A program made the translations under genes and the position numbers. Below, in pieces: positions 1 through 6,645 of a stretch of 9,536 nucleotides of DNA. How positions within the stretch are numbered: position 1 is the stretch's first letter; every line of letters starts with the position of its first letter. This DNA is from Opitutia bacterium UBA3151 (lineage in GTDB: Bacteria; Verrucomicrobiota; Verrucomicrobiia; Opitutales; Seribacteraceae): positions 19,954 through 29,489 of the forward strand of contig DEYT01000110.1 of NCBI GenBank assembly GCA_002364975.1, in the 5' to 3' direction. The notes beneath the pieces were generated by a model, which had not been told where the DNA came from, did not search any database, and saw only the letters and a program-made list of their open reading frames with translations.

Positions 1-873
1 GGTGCGATCAACCAGATTTTAAAATCCTCCAAGTTTCAACCTTTTCCCAGTTCCGAAATCAAGGGCTTTATTCAAAATAAAGAAAATATCGGAAGTTCTC
101 GTAGATCTGCCTTTGAATTACTTCAGGATTTTCGACCTAAACTCGCATCTTCCATGGTCCCTAAACTAATTAATGATCCTGAGCCCTCTCTGCGGAGAGA
201 AGCAGTTGCCCGGTTACTCAACCAAGCTTCTACTGCACTTTCAGATTCAGAATCGAAAAAGCTTTATACCCGAGCCCTCACGGAAGCTAGGGACGCGGAA
301 CAAATTAAGGTCGCCAGCAACGCTCTGAAAGAGATGGGGCAAGAAATAAATTTGGTCGAATTGATGGGCTTCCTTACCGAATGGGAGTTGATCGGTCCTT
401 TTGATAACACAGAGAGAGCTGGTTTTGGGAAAACTTACGAGCCGGAAACCACCAATAAAGAAAGCTACCCTGGTAAAAATGGACAAGTTCAATGGAGTCC
501 GTTCTCAACCTCGGACTCCTTTGGCATGCTTGATATCAATCAAAAATTTGGTGAAATCAAAGAAGTTTTGGCTTACGGAAAAACCGATTTTTACTCGGAC
601 AAAGATCAAAAAGCACAATTTCGATTGGGTTCGAAAAATGCCTGGAAGATCTGGGTAAATGGTAAACTTCTTTTTGCCCGTGATGAATACCACCGTGGAG
701 GTACTCGAGTGGATCAATTCATTCTGGATGGTGCCTTGAGAAAAGGTAAAAATCAAATCATGGTAAAGGTATGTCAAAATGAACAGACTCAACACTGGAC
801 CAAACAATGGGAGTTTTGCTTACGGGTTACAGATCCATCCGGAAGGGCGATTAAACAAGCGAGGAAAAAATAG
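1..873 (+). CDS. HEAT-repeat-like protein with C-terminal beta-sandwich domain, 5' truncated
   Basis: The reading frame is open from base 1 to the TAG at 871-873, so the gene begins upstream; 290 residues are visible. The first in-frame ATG (154) is internal, because the helical pattern continues before it. Visible residues 1 to about 120 are amphipathic helices of HEAT/Armadillo character (for example PKLINDPEPSLRREAVARLL). From about residue 128 a second domain starts with W-E-L-I-GPFDN and runs through KIWVNGKLLF, the HRGG/DQF stretch and GKNQIMVKVCQNE to a final LRVTDPSG. This is the all-beta, carbohydrate-binding-like module that often ends secreted Planctomycete and Verrucomicrobia proteins. 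No catalytic motif is visible. The missing N-terminus could carry a signal peptide, cytochrome or sugar-related domain, so the overall function is unknown. It lies 21 bp before the propeller gene on the same strand and probably shares its transcript. The architecture call is fairly sure; the role is not. Confidence 0.75.
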   Translation, partial: GAINQILKSSKFQPFPSSEIKGFIQNKENIGSSRRSAFELLQDFRPKLASSMVPKLINDPEPSLRREAVARLLNQASTALSDSESKKLYTRALTEARDAEQIKVASNALKEMGQEINLVELMGFLTEWELIGPFDNTERAGFGKTYEPETTNKESYPGKNGQVQWSPFSTSDSFGMLDINQKFGEIKEVLAYGKTDFYSDKDQKAQFRLGSKNAWKIWVNGKLLFARDEYHRGGTRVDQFILDGALRKGKNQIMVKVCQNEQTQHWTKQWEFCLRVTDPSGRAIKQARKK

Positions 874-894
874 ATTTCTCAAACTGAATATTCC

Positions 895-2091
895 ATGAAA
901 AAAATAATACTTTCCATTACTTTCTTATTCTTCTTTATTTCGGTCCATGCAGATTGGCTCTCTTTTCGCGGTTCCAATGGAAATGGTTCGAGCGACTTTA
1001 AGATTCCAGATACAATAAGCCTGAATGGGGTGAAAAGTTGGAGCACGGATTTACCCGGCCGGGGACTCTCCAGTCCGGTGGTGGTAGATGACTCGATCTT
1101 TCTCACTGCATCCAGTGGCCCAAGTCAGAAGGTTCTCCACATCCTCGCCTTTAATTCCGAGAATGGTAGACTGAGATGGGAACGAAAATTCAAGGCGACC
1201 GGGAGAACGGTTTGTCATAATAAAACCTCAGTCGCCGCCTCCACGCTGGCAAGTGATGGACAAGTTTTAATCGCCCAATTTTCATCTAATGATGTATTCT
1301 GCCTCGACCTATCCGGAAACTTAAAATGGGTACGTGGGCTTGCCTTTGACCATCCTAATATTGCAAATGGTTTAGGGATGTCTTCTTCTCCTGTAATTGC
1401 AGCCGGCACTGCGATCATTCAAGCTGAAAATGATGCGGACTCTTTCTCCTTTGGCTTGGACCTTGGTTTAGGAACTACCAAATGGAAAAAAGAAAGACCA
1501 CGGGGTGCCAACTGGACCTCCCCAATAACTCTTGGATCCCAAGGTCGTGAGCTTGTCGCGTTGCAATCCAAACAAGGACTCATTGCCTTAGAACCAGAAA
1601 CCGGTCAAAAACTCTGGTCTTTCGACGATGGTGCCTCCACCATCCCCTCAAGTTCATGGACGGAACAAGGTATTCTCCTCATTCCATCCAATGGAATGAC
1701 CGCCTTAAAACTCGATACCAACATGGAGGACTTCAAGCAAATATGGGCAGATAATAAACTCAAGCCCGGAACGGGCAGTCCATGCTCACGAGACGGAAAG
1801 CTCTATGTGATTAATAGTGCAAATGTCCTTACCTGTGCCTCAGTTAAAAACGGAGAAATTAAGTGGCGCTTGAGGCTGCAGGGGCCGATAAGCGGCTCTC
1901 CCATCCTCACTGAAAAAAAACTTGTCGTCTTTAGCGAAAGCGGATTGGGACAGGTGGTAAAATTGGACACCGAGGAGCCAAAAGTTATTCAAACCATTGA
2001 CTTGGAAGATACGATTTTATGCACCCCTGCCATGACCAAAGATGCATTAGTTGTGCGCTCGGATCAAAAGCTTTGGAAACTCAGCCACTAA
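895..2091 (+). CDS. Secreted PQQ-like beta-propeller repeat protein
   Basis: The 398-residue product has a clear signal peptide (lysines at 2-3, hydrophobic 4-17, cleavage probably after VHA at 17-19). The mature protein opens with DWLSFRGSNGNGSS (20-33), a hallmark of PQQ-like propeller proteins of Planctomycetes and Verrucomicrobia. Propeller blades are marked by repeats of the form ALDxxTGxxxW: AFNSENGRLRWE (85-96), CLDLSGNLKWVR (136-147), GLDLGLGTTKWKK (187-199), ALEPETGQKLWSF (231-243) and CASVKNGEIKWRL (314-326). Members resemble BamB and quinoprotein dehydrogenases in fold, but I see no evidence for bound PQQ or an active site; a scaffold or ligand-binding role in the periplasm is as likely. 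The ATG at 895 is chosen because the signal peptide follows at once. No Shine-Dalgarno motif precedes it, and the 21-bp gap suggests reinitiation after the upstream gene. Confidence 0.88.
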   Translation: MKKIILSITFLFFFISVHADWLSFRGSNGNGSSDFKIPDTISLNGVKSWSTDLPGRGLSSPVVVDDSIFLTASSGPSQKVLHILAFNSENGRLRWERKFKATGRTVCHNKTSVAASTLASDGQVLIAQFSSNDVFCLDLSGNLKWVRGLAFDHPNIANGLGMSSSPVIAAGTAIIQAENDADSFSFGLDLGLGTTKWKKERPRGANWTSPITLGSQGRELVALQSKQGLIALEPETGQKLWSFDDGASTIPSSSWTEQGILLIPSNGMTALKLDTNMEDFKQIWADNKLKPGTGSPCSRDGKLYVINSANVLTCASVKNGEIKWRLRLQGPISGSPILTEKKLVVFSESGLGQVVKLDTEEPKVIQTIDLEDTILCTPAMTKDALVVRSDQKLWKLSH

Positions 2092-2103
2092 AAATATTTG
2101 GCT
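2083..2103. terminator. Possible hairpin between convergent genes
   Basis: AGCCA (2083-2087) can pair with TGGCT (2099-2103), with two further A-T pairs possible inside. It spans the stop codon of the propeller gene and the 14-bp gap to the convergent cytochrome gene. Neither strand has a clear run of T after the stem, so a terminator role is only suggested by position. Confidence 0.22.
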
Positions 2104-2105
2104 AA

Positions 2106-3068
2106 TCAAGGCGTTACCACCACGCCCGGCAATCGATTTTTCAGAAACTGACGCCTCGAATCAGAGACTTCACTTTTCCACAAGTGGAGACTCTCTAAAT
2201 TCTGAAAACTTAATAAGGGTTTGATTCCGTAATCACTTATCTTCGTTTCAGATATATTTAAACTGATCAGGTTTTTCAGTCCTGACAATGCCTTGAGACC
2301 AGAATCATCAATGGTTGATTGCCTCACATTCAAGTGAGTGAGTCGGAAAAACTTACTTATCAAAGAACATGATTTCTTGGACAAATCCGTTCCACTCAAA
2401 TCTAATTTGGTAAGATGATCCTGCAAAGGCATAAGAGTTCCCAGTGTGCTTTCATCGAACTCAATCCCGCTGGATACCATGCGGACCTCGAGTAAGGAGT
2501 TGCCGATGCCTATGGGACGAATCAGCAAACCAGTTTCAGCCGCAAGCCGCTCGATTATTTTTGGAGCTAATGGAGAAAGGTCACCCGCCAAAGCCTGAAA
2601 AAAGGTTATGTGTTCGGGAATATATTTCTTCTCTTTTCTTTTCTTAATCAAATCTTCAATGCCATCGTTTGCTCCAATCCAAGTTCCAAAATCAACTCCC
2701 TGAGCAATCCATTTTCTTAGAATTTCTTTTTGCTTCATGGAAAGAGGATCTCCCTTAGGGGGCATATGCTCGTCATCATCAAAGGGCAACATCACCCGGG
2801 TGTAGAGAGAGCTTTTGCTCGGATGATCTACTTTAATTACCGGTCCATCATCACTACCCAACATAATATGTGCGGCTCCATCCAAGCGTAATCCAGCCTT
2901 GGGGTTTTTCATTCTTCCAGCTTGTTCGTAAGCAGCTTGGTGACACTCCACGCATCTTTCCTCAAGAATGGGCCAAACTTCTTTTTCAAAATCAACCACC
3001 GCCTCCACCGAAAGCAATCCCAACCCTAAAAATAAAAAGTAGTTATAGAACCTAATCATAGTTACCAT
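2106..3068 (-). CDS. Secreted Planctomycete-type cytochrome c domain fused to leucine-rich repeats
   Basis: The 320-residue product has a signal peptide (hydrophobic 10-21, cleavage near EA at 22-23). A single haem-binding CVECH follows at 39-43, then GLRLDGAAHIMLGSDDGPVI, HPSKSSLYTRV, MPPKG (102-106, Met102 the likely second haem ligand) and LRKWIAQGVDFG. This series matches the Planctomycete cytochrome C (PSCyt1) family. After a basic linker (about 138-150), the C-terminal third carries leucine-rich repeats, each with an L-x-x-L-x-L/I/V-x-x-T/S core, at about 219-227, 243-251, 267-275 and 291-299. The combination suggests an exported electron-transfer protein with a binding module. There is no DUF1549/DUF1553 region, so it is a short version of the family. 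The start could be the ATG at 3068 or the one at 3059 (Met4); neither has a Shine-Dalgarno motif. It is divergent from the DUF6807 gene and convergent with the propeller gene. Confidence 0.88.
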   Translation of the reverse strand: MVTMIRFYNYFLFLGLGLLSVEAVVDFEKEVWPILEERCVECHQAAYEQAGRMKNPKAGLRLDGAAHIMLGSDDGPVIKVDHPSKSSLYTRVMLPFDDDEHMPPKGDPLSMKQKEILRKWIAQGVDFGTWIGANDGIEDLIKKRKEKKYIPEHITFFQALAGDLSPLAPKIIERLAAETGLLIRPIGIGNSLLEVRMVSSGIEFDESTLGTLMPLQDHLTKLDLSGTDLSKKSCSLISKFFRLTHLNVRQSTIDDSGLKALSGLKNLISLNISETKISDYGIKPLLSFQNLESLHLWKSEVSDSRRQFLKNRLPGVVVTP

Positions 3069-3184
3069 TAAATATAAAAATTCATGGATTTCGAGAATTT
3101 TGAAACCTGATTCATCAGAAAAGTTTTGGGGGTATTTGATATTTCAGTTGGAAAAAAGTTAGGATTTCGATTGGTTGATTTCTG
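3069..3184. promoter_or_regulatory. Divergent intergenic region, presumed promoters for both flanking genes
   Basis: These 116 bp separate the start codons of the minus-strand cytochrome-LRR gene and the plus-strand DUF6807 gene, so promoters for both must lie here or overlap the genes. It is AT-rich. On the plus strand TTGATA (3136-3141) followed 18 bp later by TAGGAT (3160-3165) is a weak match to -35/-10 elements. No strong operator palindrome is apparent. A Shine-Dalgarno motif is absent before either start. Confidence 0.3.
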
Positions 3185-4147
3185 ATGCAATGGATACATT
3201 CAAGCCTTCTTTTATTTTTAATTTTCTATTCTAGCTCTTGGGGCAAACCGAACGGATTCTCTTGGTCTAGGACTGCTGGGAAGTACACCGATCTCTTCAT
3301 GGGTAAGAAAAAAATCGCCCGTTATGTTCACGAGCGAATGGTACCATCGGATCGGGAAAGAACCTATAAACCCTTTCATCATGTTTACGACGATAAGGGT
3401 GAGAACTTCCTGACCAAAGGCCCGGGAGGAAAATACAGCCATCATCGTGGTATTTATTTTGGATTTTCCAAATGCTCCGCGTTAGACGGAGCAGGGAATA
3501 AAGTAAGTGTAGATACTTGGCATTGTAAAAGAGGGTATCAGACTCACGAAAAATTCATCTCTCAGGTTGTGGATGATCAACATGCCAGGCATACCGTTGA
3601 AATCGCCTGGAGAGTGGATGACGGGACGATTTTTGCCACGGAAGCACGTACCCTCGTTTTTCGCTTCGATCCAAAGCAACGCTTACAGATTGACTTCCAA
3701 TCCATCCTTACCAGTGAACAGGGAGAGATAACATTAGACGGGGATCCCCAGCATGCAGGTTTTCAATTCCGGGCTAGCAATGAAGTTTATGAAAAAAGTG
3801 CGACCCAAACTTTTTATGTTCGCCCCGGAGAAGGCAAAGATAAAAAAGGGGCAACCAAGAATTGGCCTAAGGATCAAACCATGACTAACTTGTTTTGGAA
3901 AGGGCAAGGAATTGTGGTTGGAGGAAAAAAATACTTCACCCTCTACTTGGATCACCCTTCAAATCCAAAACCTTCCTTTTACAGTGAGAGAGACTACGGT
4001 CGATTTGGTTCTTATTTCAAAACTAAAATAAAACCAAATTCGCCCTTACGAGTTCAATATCGTCTGGATATCGGAGCGGGTGAACTGCTCGCGGAAGAAT
4101 GCGAAAAACGGAGCCAAATTTTTACAGGCTCGAAGAATTGGAAATAA
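3185..4147 (+). CDS. Secreted PmoA-like protein (DUF6807 family)
   Basis: The 320-residue product starts with a signal peptide (hydrophobic 7-16, likely cleavage after Gly20). The mature part has the marks of the PmoA-like/DUF6807 family: PFHHVYD (63-69), YSHHRGIYFGF (84-94), DTWHC (110-114), a central beta-rich section with TEARTLVFRFDP (152-163), GDPQHAGFQFRA (186-197), LDHPSNP (255-261) and SERDYGRFG (267-275). The family is common in Planctomycetes, Verrucomicrobia and Bacteroidetes. Despite the 'methane oxygenase PmoA' name attached to it in databases, it is unrelated to membrane methane monooxygenase in layout: there are no membrane segments after the signal peptide. The conserved histidines hint at a metal or sugar-binding site, which is inference. 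The ATG at 3185 is chosen for the signal peptide; no Shine-Dalgarno motif precedes it. An EamA permease gene follows at once on the same strand. Confidence 0.82.
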   Translation: MQWIHSSLLLFLIFYSSSWGKPNGFSWSRTAGKYTDLFMGKKKIARYVHERMVPSDRERTYKPFHHVYDDKGENFLTKGPGGKYSHHRGIYFGFSKCSALDGAGNKVSVDTWHCKRGYQTHEKFISQVVDDQHARHTVEIAWRVDDGTIFATEARTLVFRFDPKQRLQIDFQSILTSEQGEITLDGDPQHAGFQFRASNEVYEKSATQTFYVRPGEGKDKKGATKNWPKDQTMTNLFWKGQGIVVGGKKYFTLYLDHPSNPKPSFYSERDYGRFGSYFKTKIKPNSPLRVQYRLDIGAGELLAEECEKRSQIFTGSKNWK

Positions 4148-4172
4148 CCTGCTGGTTCATCTCCCTATTTTC

Positions 4173-5063
4173 TTGGACAACGAATACGCACCTCTTTTTT
4201 TCGCACTTTTCGCGGGTCTCTTGTACGCCTGCAGTGCCGTGCTCTGCAAAAAGGGACTCGAACTTGGATCTGGTACCATTCGGTCTTTGGTTTTCTCAAA
4301 TTTTATCATGTCAGCCTGCTTTCTGCCCTATCCTTTTCTGTCGGATCAACCCTTTCTGCCTAATGATCTCATAGTCGGGGCTTGCCTCGGCTTCCTGTTC
4401 TTTGCGGGCCAGTTTTTTTGCTTTTTGGCCCTCAAAAATGGGGAAGCAAGCTTGATTACCCCGATCATGGGTTCCAAACCAATTTTCGTGGCCTTGTTTT
4501 TATTGGTTCACGGATTGTCGACCGAACAAGTGACTTGGGAAATCTGGTTGGCTAGTGCTCTGGCAGCACTAGCCATTGCTTTATTGTGCTGGCCGTCGAA
4601 AGATACAAAAACCTCGTGGTTGGCACTTGCTCTGGCCTTGGCCACAGCTGCAACCTTTGGTCTGCTTGACTCACTCGTCCCCCATTTCACTCATCAGTCC
4701 TCTCCCTTAAATGTTCTATTTTTTGTTTTTGGATCGGTTGGAATCTACTCCCTTTGCTTGATTCCTTACACCGAGGGAAAATTCTTTCCGAGGAGGAAAA
4801 ATTCGGACACTTGGATGTGGACATCTGCAACCTTCATGGGGGCCCAAGCGGTTTTGATGTCCATAGCCATCGGTCTCTACCAGGTACCCACGGCAGCCAA
4901 TGTATTCTACGCTTGCCGGGGCCTCTGGGCCGTACTCCTGATTGCATGGCTGGGAAAAAAGATGCAGATCAAAGAAAGCGGCAGTTCTGCATCAACCATC
5001 ATTCGCCGGGGAATTGGTGCCTGCATTTTGATTTTCGGGGTCTGGCTAACCACTGATCCCTAA
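4173..5063 (+). CDS. EamA/DMT-superfamily permease, probable TTG start
   Basis: Starting at the TTG at 4173 the product is 296 residues, a typical length for the 10-TM drug/metabolite transporter (EamA) superfamily. Ten hydrophobic segments can be drawn at about 6-29, 37-56, 66-88, 93-113, 122-140, 148-169, 179-198, 213-235, 243-261 and 277-293, in two halves of five. The substrate cannot be read from sequence; exporters of amino acids, sugars or metabolites all occur in the family. The frame also contains a GTG at 4080, but that would overlap the DUF6807 gene by 68 bp and add a polar, basic 31-residue N-terminus before the first helix, so I prefer TTG. No in-frame ATG exists near the N-terminus. 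With the TTG start the gap to the upstream gene is 25 bp, which suggests co-transcription with DUF6807. Confidence 0.82.
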   Translation: MDNEYAPLFFALFAGLLYACSAVLCKKGLELGSGTIRSLVFSNFIMSACFLPYPFLSDQPFLPNDLIVGACLGFLFFAGQFFCFLALKNGEASLITPIMGSKPIFVALFLLVHGLSTEQVTWEIWLASALAALAIALLCWPSKDTKTSWLALALALATAATFGLLDSLVPHFTHQSSPLNVLFFVFGSVGIYSLCLIPYTEGKFFPRRKNSDTWMWTSATFMGAQAVLMSIAIGLYQVPTAANVFYACRGLWAVLLIAWLGKKMQIKESGSSASTIIRRGIGACILIFGVWLTTDP

Positions 5064-5388
5064 AAAATTCTTTGCTAAAGAATAGAATTCTATCTTTCAA
5101 AAGCACTCTGCAGATTTATCATTCTAGCGAATTGCATCTATTTTATGAGAGTTCATCAAACCAAGGGATCGGATCGGTAGCCCCACTTTTTCCAACAGGC
5201 TTTTTGTTACTCTCAGGAGATTGTAAATCGAATTTGGATTGGGCGATCCGTTATCGGCAAGGGAATATTTTATGCCCTTCAAACATTTTCCCATTGACGA
5301 ACCAATCCTCGCGTGCAAGAAAATTCTTGTAATGTAGGTTGAATATGGGAATTTAACCTTCTAAATTTAAAAAGCGGGAATAAAAGTT
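5064..5388. other. Gene-free intergenic stretch of 325 bp with small inverted repeats
   Basis: I see no credible gene here. Two short open frames (5072-5332 plus, 5124-5318 minus) lack family motifs, Shine-Dalgarno sites and a sensible composition. Visible structure is limited: a perfect stem ATTCTTT/AAAGAAT with a GCT loop (5067-5083), the palindrome AGAATTCT (5084-5091), CGGATCG (5170-5176) that can pair with CGATCCG (5244-5250), and a small hairpin AAGGG/CCCTT (5259-5279). TTGACG at 5294-5299 resembles a -35 element, but I find no good -10 at the right distance. The stretch must hold the promoter of the twin lipoprotein genes and could hold a 5' leader or small RNA. Confidence 0.4.
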
Positions 5389-5994
5389 ATGAAAAATTGG
5401 TTGTGGACGGTATCAGCGATCGCGTTTGCGGTTTTCTATTCGGGTTGTTCTAAAAGTAAAGGTCCTTCTCCGGAAGACACTGCTTTAATCAAAGGTACAG
5501 ATCGGGGCACTTTTGTGGGTACTATGGAAGAAGGATTTCAGGACGGAGAAGATGAACTTTCTCCTGTGGGTTCTACCATTTCTGCTCTGGATGGCTCCGA
5601 TGATTTAATTCCTCAGGACTCAACTTGGTCAGATCCAAGTGCTCTTGCGAACGCTGAAGAACTTTTCGAACCTATCTTTTTCGGCTTTGATCAGTATGCA
5701 ATTGGTCCAGATGAACGTCTCAAACTACAGGATGTTTCCGCTTTTATGACCAGTAACCCAAATTCTCGAATTCTGGTTGAAGGCTATTGTGACTGGAAAG
5801 GTACGCCTGCATACAATAAGTCTTTGGGCGACCGGCGGGCTTCCAGTGTCCGTGATTATCTGGTCGATTTAGGCATTGATTCTGAGCGCATTGAAATTCT
5901 TTCCTTGGGAGATGAGCAAGCTACACCCAACGCGGACTCCACCACTGCTGGACTCGAAAGAAAAGCCCAGTTTTTAGTTCTCCGTGATTCTTGA
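5389..5994 (+). CDS. OmpA/Pal-family peptidoglycan-associated lipoprotein, first of a tandem pair
   Basis: The 201-residue product has a lipoprotein signal with lipobox YSGC (Cys20), so it is probably lipid-anchored; the following residues SKSK give no inner-membrane Asp+2 signal, which fits the outer membrane. Residues 21-90 form an acidic, low-complexity linker. Residues 93-199 are an OmpA C-terminal domain: PIFFGFDQY (95-103), EGYCDWKGT (131-139), AYNKSLGDRRASSVRDYL (141-158), SLGDEQATPNAD (172-183) and a final ERKAQFLV (190-197). Asp135 and Arg150 correspond to the pair that binds diaminopimelate in Pal and OmpA. Canonical Pal has GHTDxxGT in the loop; here the Thr is Cys134. No tolB, tolA/Q/R or cpoB is adjacent. 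The ATG at 5389 is preceded by a weak purine stretch (GCGGGAA). It is translationally coupled to a paralogue of the same length. Confidence 0.9.
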   Translation: MKNWLWTVSAIAFAVFYSGCSKSKGPSPEDTALIKGTDRGTFVGTMEEGFQDGEDELSPVGSTISALDGSDDLIPQDSTWSDPSALANAEELFEPIFFGFDQYAIGPDERLKLQDVSAFMTSNPNSRILVEGYCDWKGTPAYNKSLGDRRASSVRDYLVDLGIDSERIEILSLGDEQATPNADSTTAGLERKAQFLVLRDS

Positions 5995-6599
5995 TGAACC
6001 AACAATCGTTCTTATTGGTTCCTCTTGCCCTGCTTGGATTGCTTTTCTCATCCTGTTCCAAAAAAGTTGATCATGACTCCACCCTCAACCGGAAGGGAGC
6101 GGAAGAAGGTTCCGCTTTTTCAGATCCCAGTAGGGACTTAAATGCCGGAGAAGACCTATCCCCTGCAGGAAGTGCACTCGATGGGAATCTGTTTGCAAAC
6201 GATGATCTCTTATCCCCTCGTGATCCAGGCCTGGATGCATTCAGTGATCCGCTCAATGTCATTCGCCCATTTGATCCCGTTTATTTTGGCTTCGATCAAT
6301 ATAACATAAATGCCACCGAGCGTTCTAAATTGGTTGAAATTGCAGAATTCTTACAATCCAACACCCAAGCTCGCTTGCTCATTGAGGGCTATTGTGATTG
6401 GAAAGGTACTTCTGCCTACAACAAAGCACTGGGCGAAAGAAGAGCAACTACCGTCAAGGAATACTTAGTCGAACTTGGTGCGGAGGGCCAAAGGGTGGAA
6501 ACCGTTTCAATCGGGGATGAAAGTGCAATTCCCAATGCAGATGGAATTCAGGCTAAACTGGATCGGCGGGCTTCTTTTGTTGTGTCCAAAGGGGAGTAA
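5994..6599 (+). CDS. OmpA/Pal-family lipoprotein, second of a tandem pair
   Basis: The ATG at 5994 shares its A with the TGA stop of the preceding gene (TGATG), a layout typical of translational coupling; a TTG one codon earlier (5991) is less likely. No Shine-Dalgarno motif is seen, consistent with coupling. The product is 201 residues, the same as its neighbour, with lipobox FSSC (Cys21), an acidic linker and an OmpA-like domain at 93-200. Aligned without gaps, roughly 59 of residues 91-200 are identical between the two proteins by my hand count, and EGYCDWKGT falls at 131-139 in both. Asp135 and Arg150 of the peptidoglycan-binding site are kept. The linkers also share GED-x-LSP-x-GS-like and SDP elements. 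The pair is therefore a tandem duplication that has diverged. The role is probably anchoring the outer membrane to peptidoglycan, as for Pal. Confidence 0.9.
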   Translation: MNQQSFLLVPLALLGLLFSSCSKKVDHDSTLNRKGAEEGSAFSDPSRDLNAGEDLSPAGSALDGNLFANDDLLSPRDPGLDAFSDPLNVIRPFDPVYFGFDQYNINATERSKLVEIAEFLQSNTQARLLIEGYCDWKGTSAYNKALGERRATTVKEYLVELGAEGQRVETVSIGDESAIPNADGIQAKLDRRASFVVSKGE

Positions 6600-6600
6600 T

Positions 6601-6640
6601 CTGGTTTTACAGTAGTCCCACTAAATCAAACCTGAATTTT
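6601..6640. terminator. Possible terminator between convergent genes
   Basis: GGTTT (6603-6607) can pair with AAACC (6628-6632), and inside it TAGT (6613-6616) pairs with ACTA (6620-6623) around a CCC loop. A TTTT run lies at 6637-6640 on the plus strand. It sits just after the second lipoprotein gene and just before the 3' end of the convergent dipeptidase gene, where a shared terminator is expected. The stem is weak and interrupted. Confidence 0.3.
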
Positions 6641-6645
6641 AAAAG

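Noticed and set aside
895..2091. Calling the propeller protein BamB or a quinoprotein alcohol dehydrogenase
   Set aside because: There is no lipobox as in BamB, no adjacent BAM or engA gene, and no dehydrogenase active-site pattern; only the propeller fold is supported.
3185..4147. Reading the PmoA-like name as evidence of methane oxidation
   Set aside because: The protein has a signal peptide and a soluble beta-rich body, with none of the membrane helices of particulate methane monooxygenase PmoA and no pmoB or pmoC neighbours.
5067..5083. Perfect inverted repeat ATTCTTT/AAAGAAT after the permease gene as an intrinsic terminator
   Set aside because: The stem is almost all A-T with no following T-run, so I do not call it a terminator; it is recorded only as structure in the stretch.
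5124..5318. Open frame of 64 codons on the minus strand in the same stretch
   Set aside because: It overlaps the other chance frame, has no Shine-Dalgarno site and no family similarity that I recognise, and sits alone between two plus-strand genes.
5072..5332. Open frame of 86 codons on the plus strand in the intergenic stretch
   Set aside because: It starts at a TTG without a ribosome site and has no recognisable motif, membrane segment or repeat; an AT-rich 325-bp stretch yields such a frame by chance.
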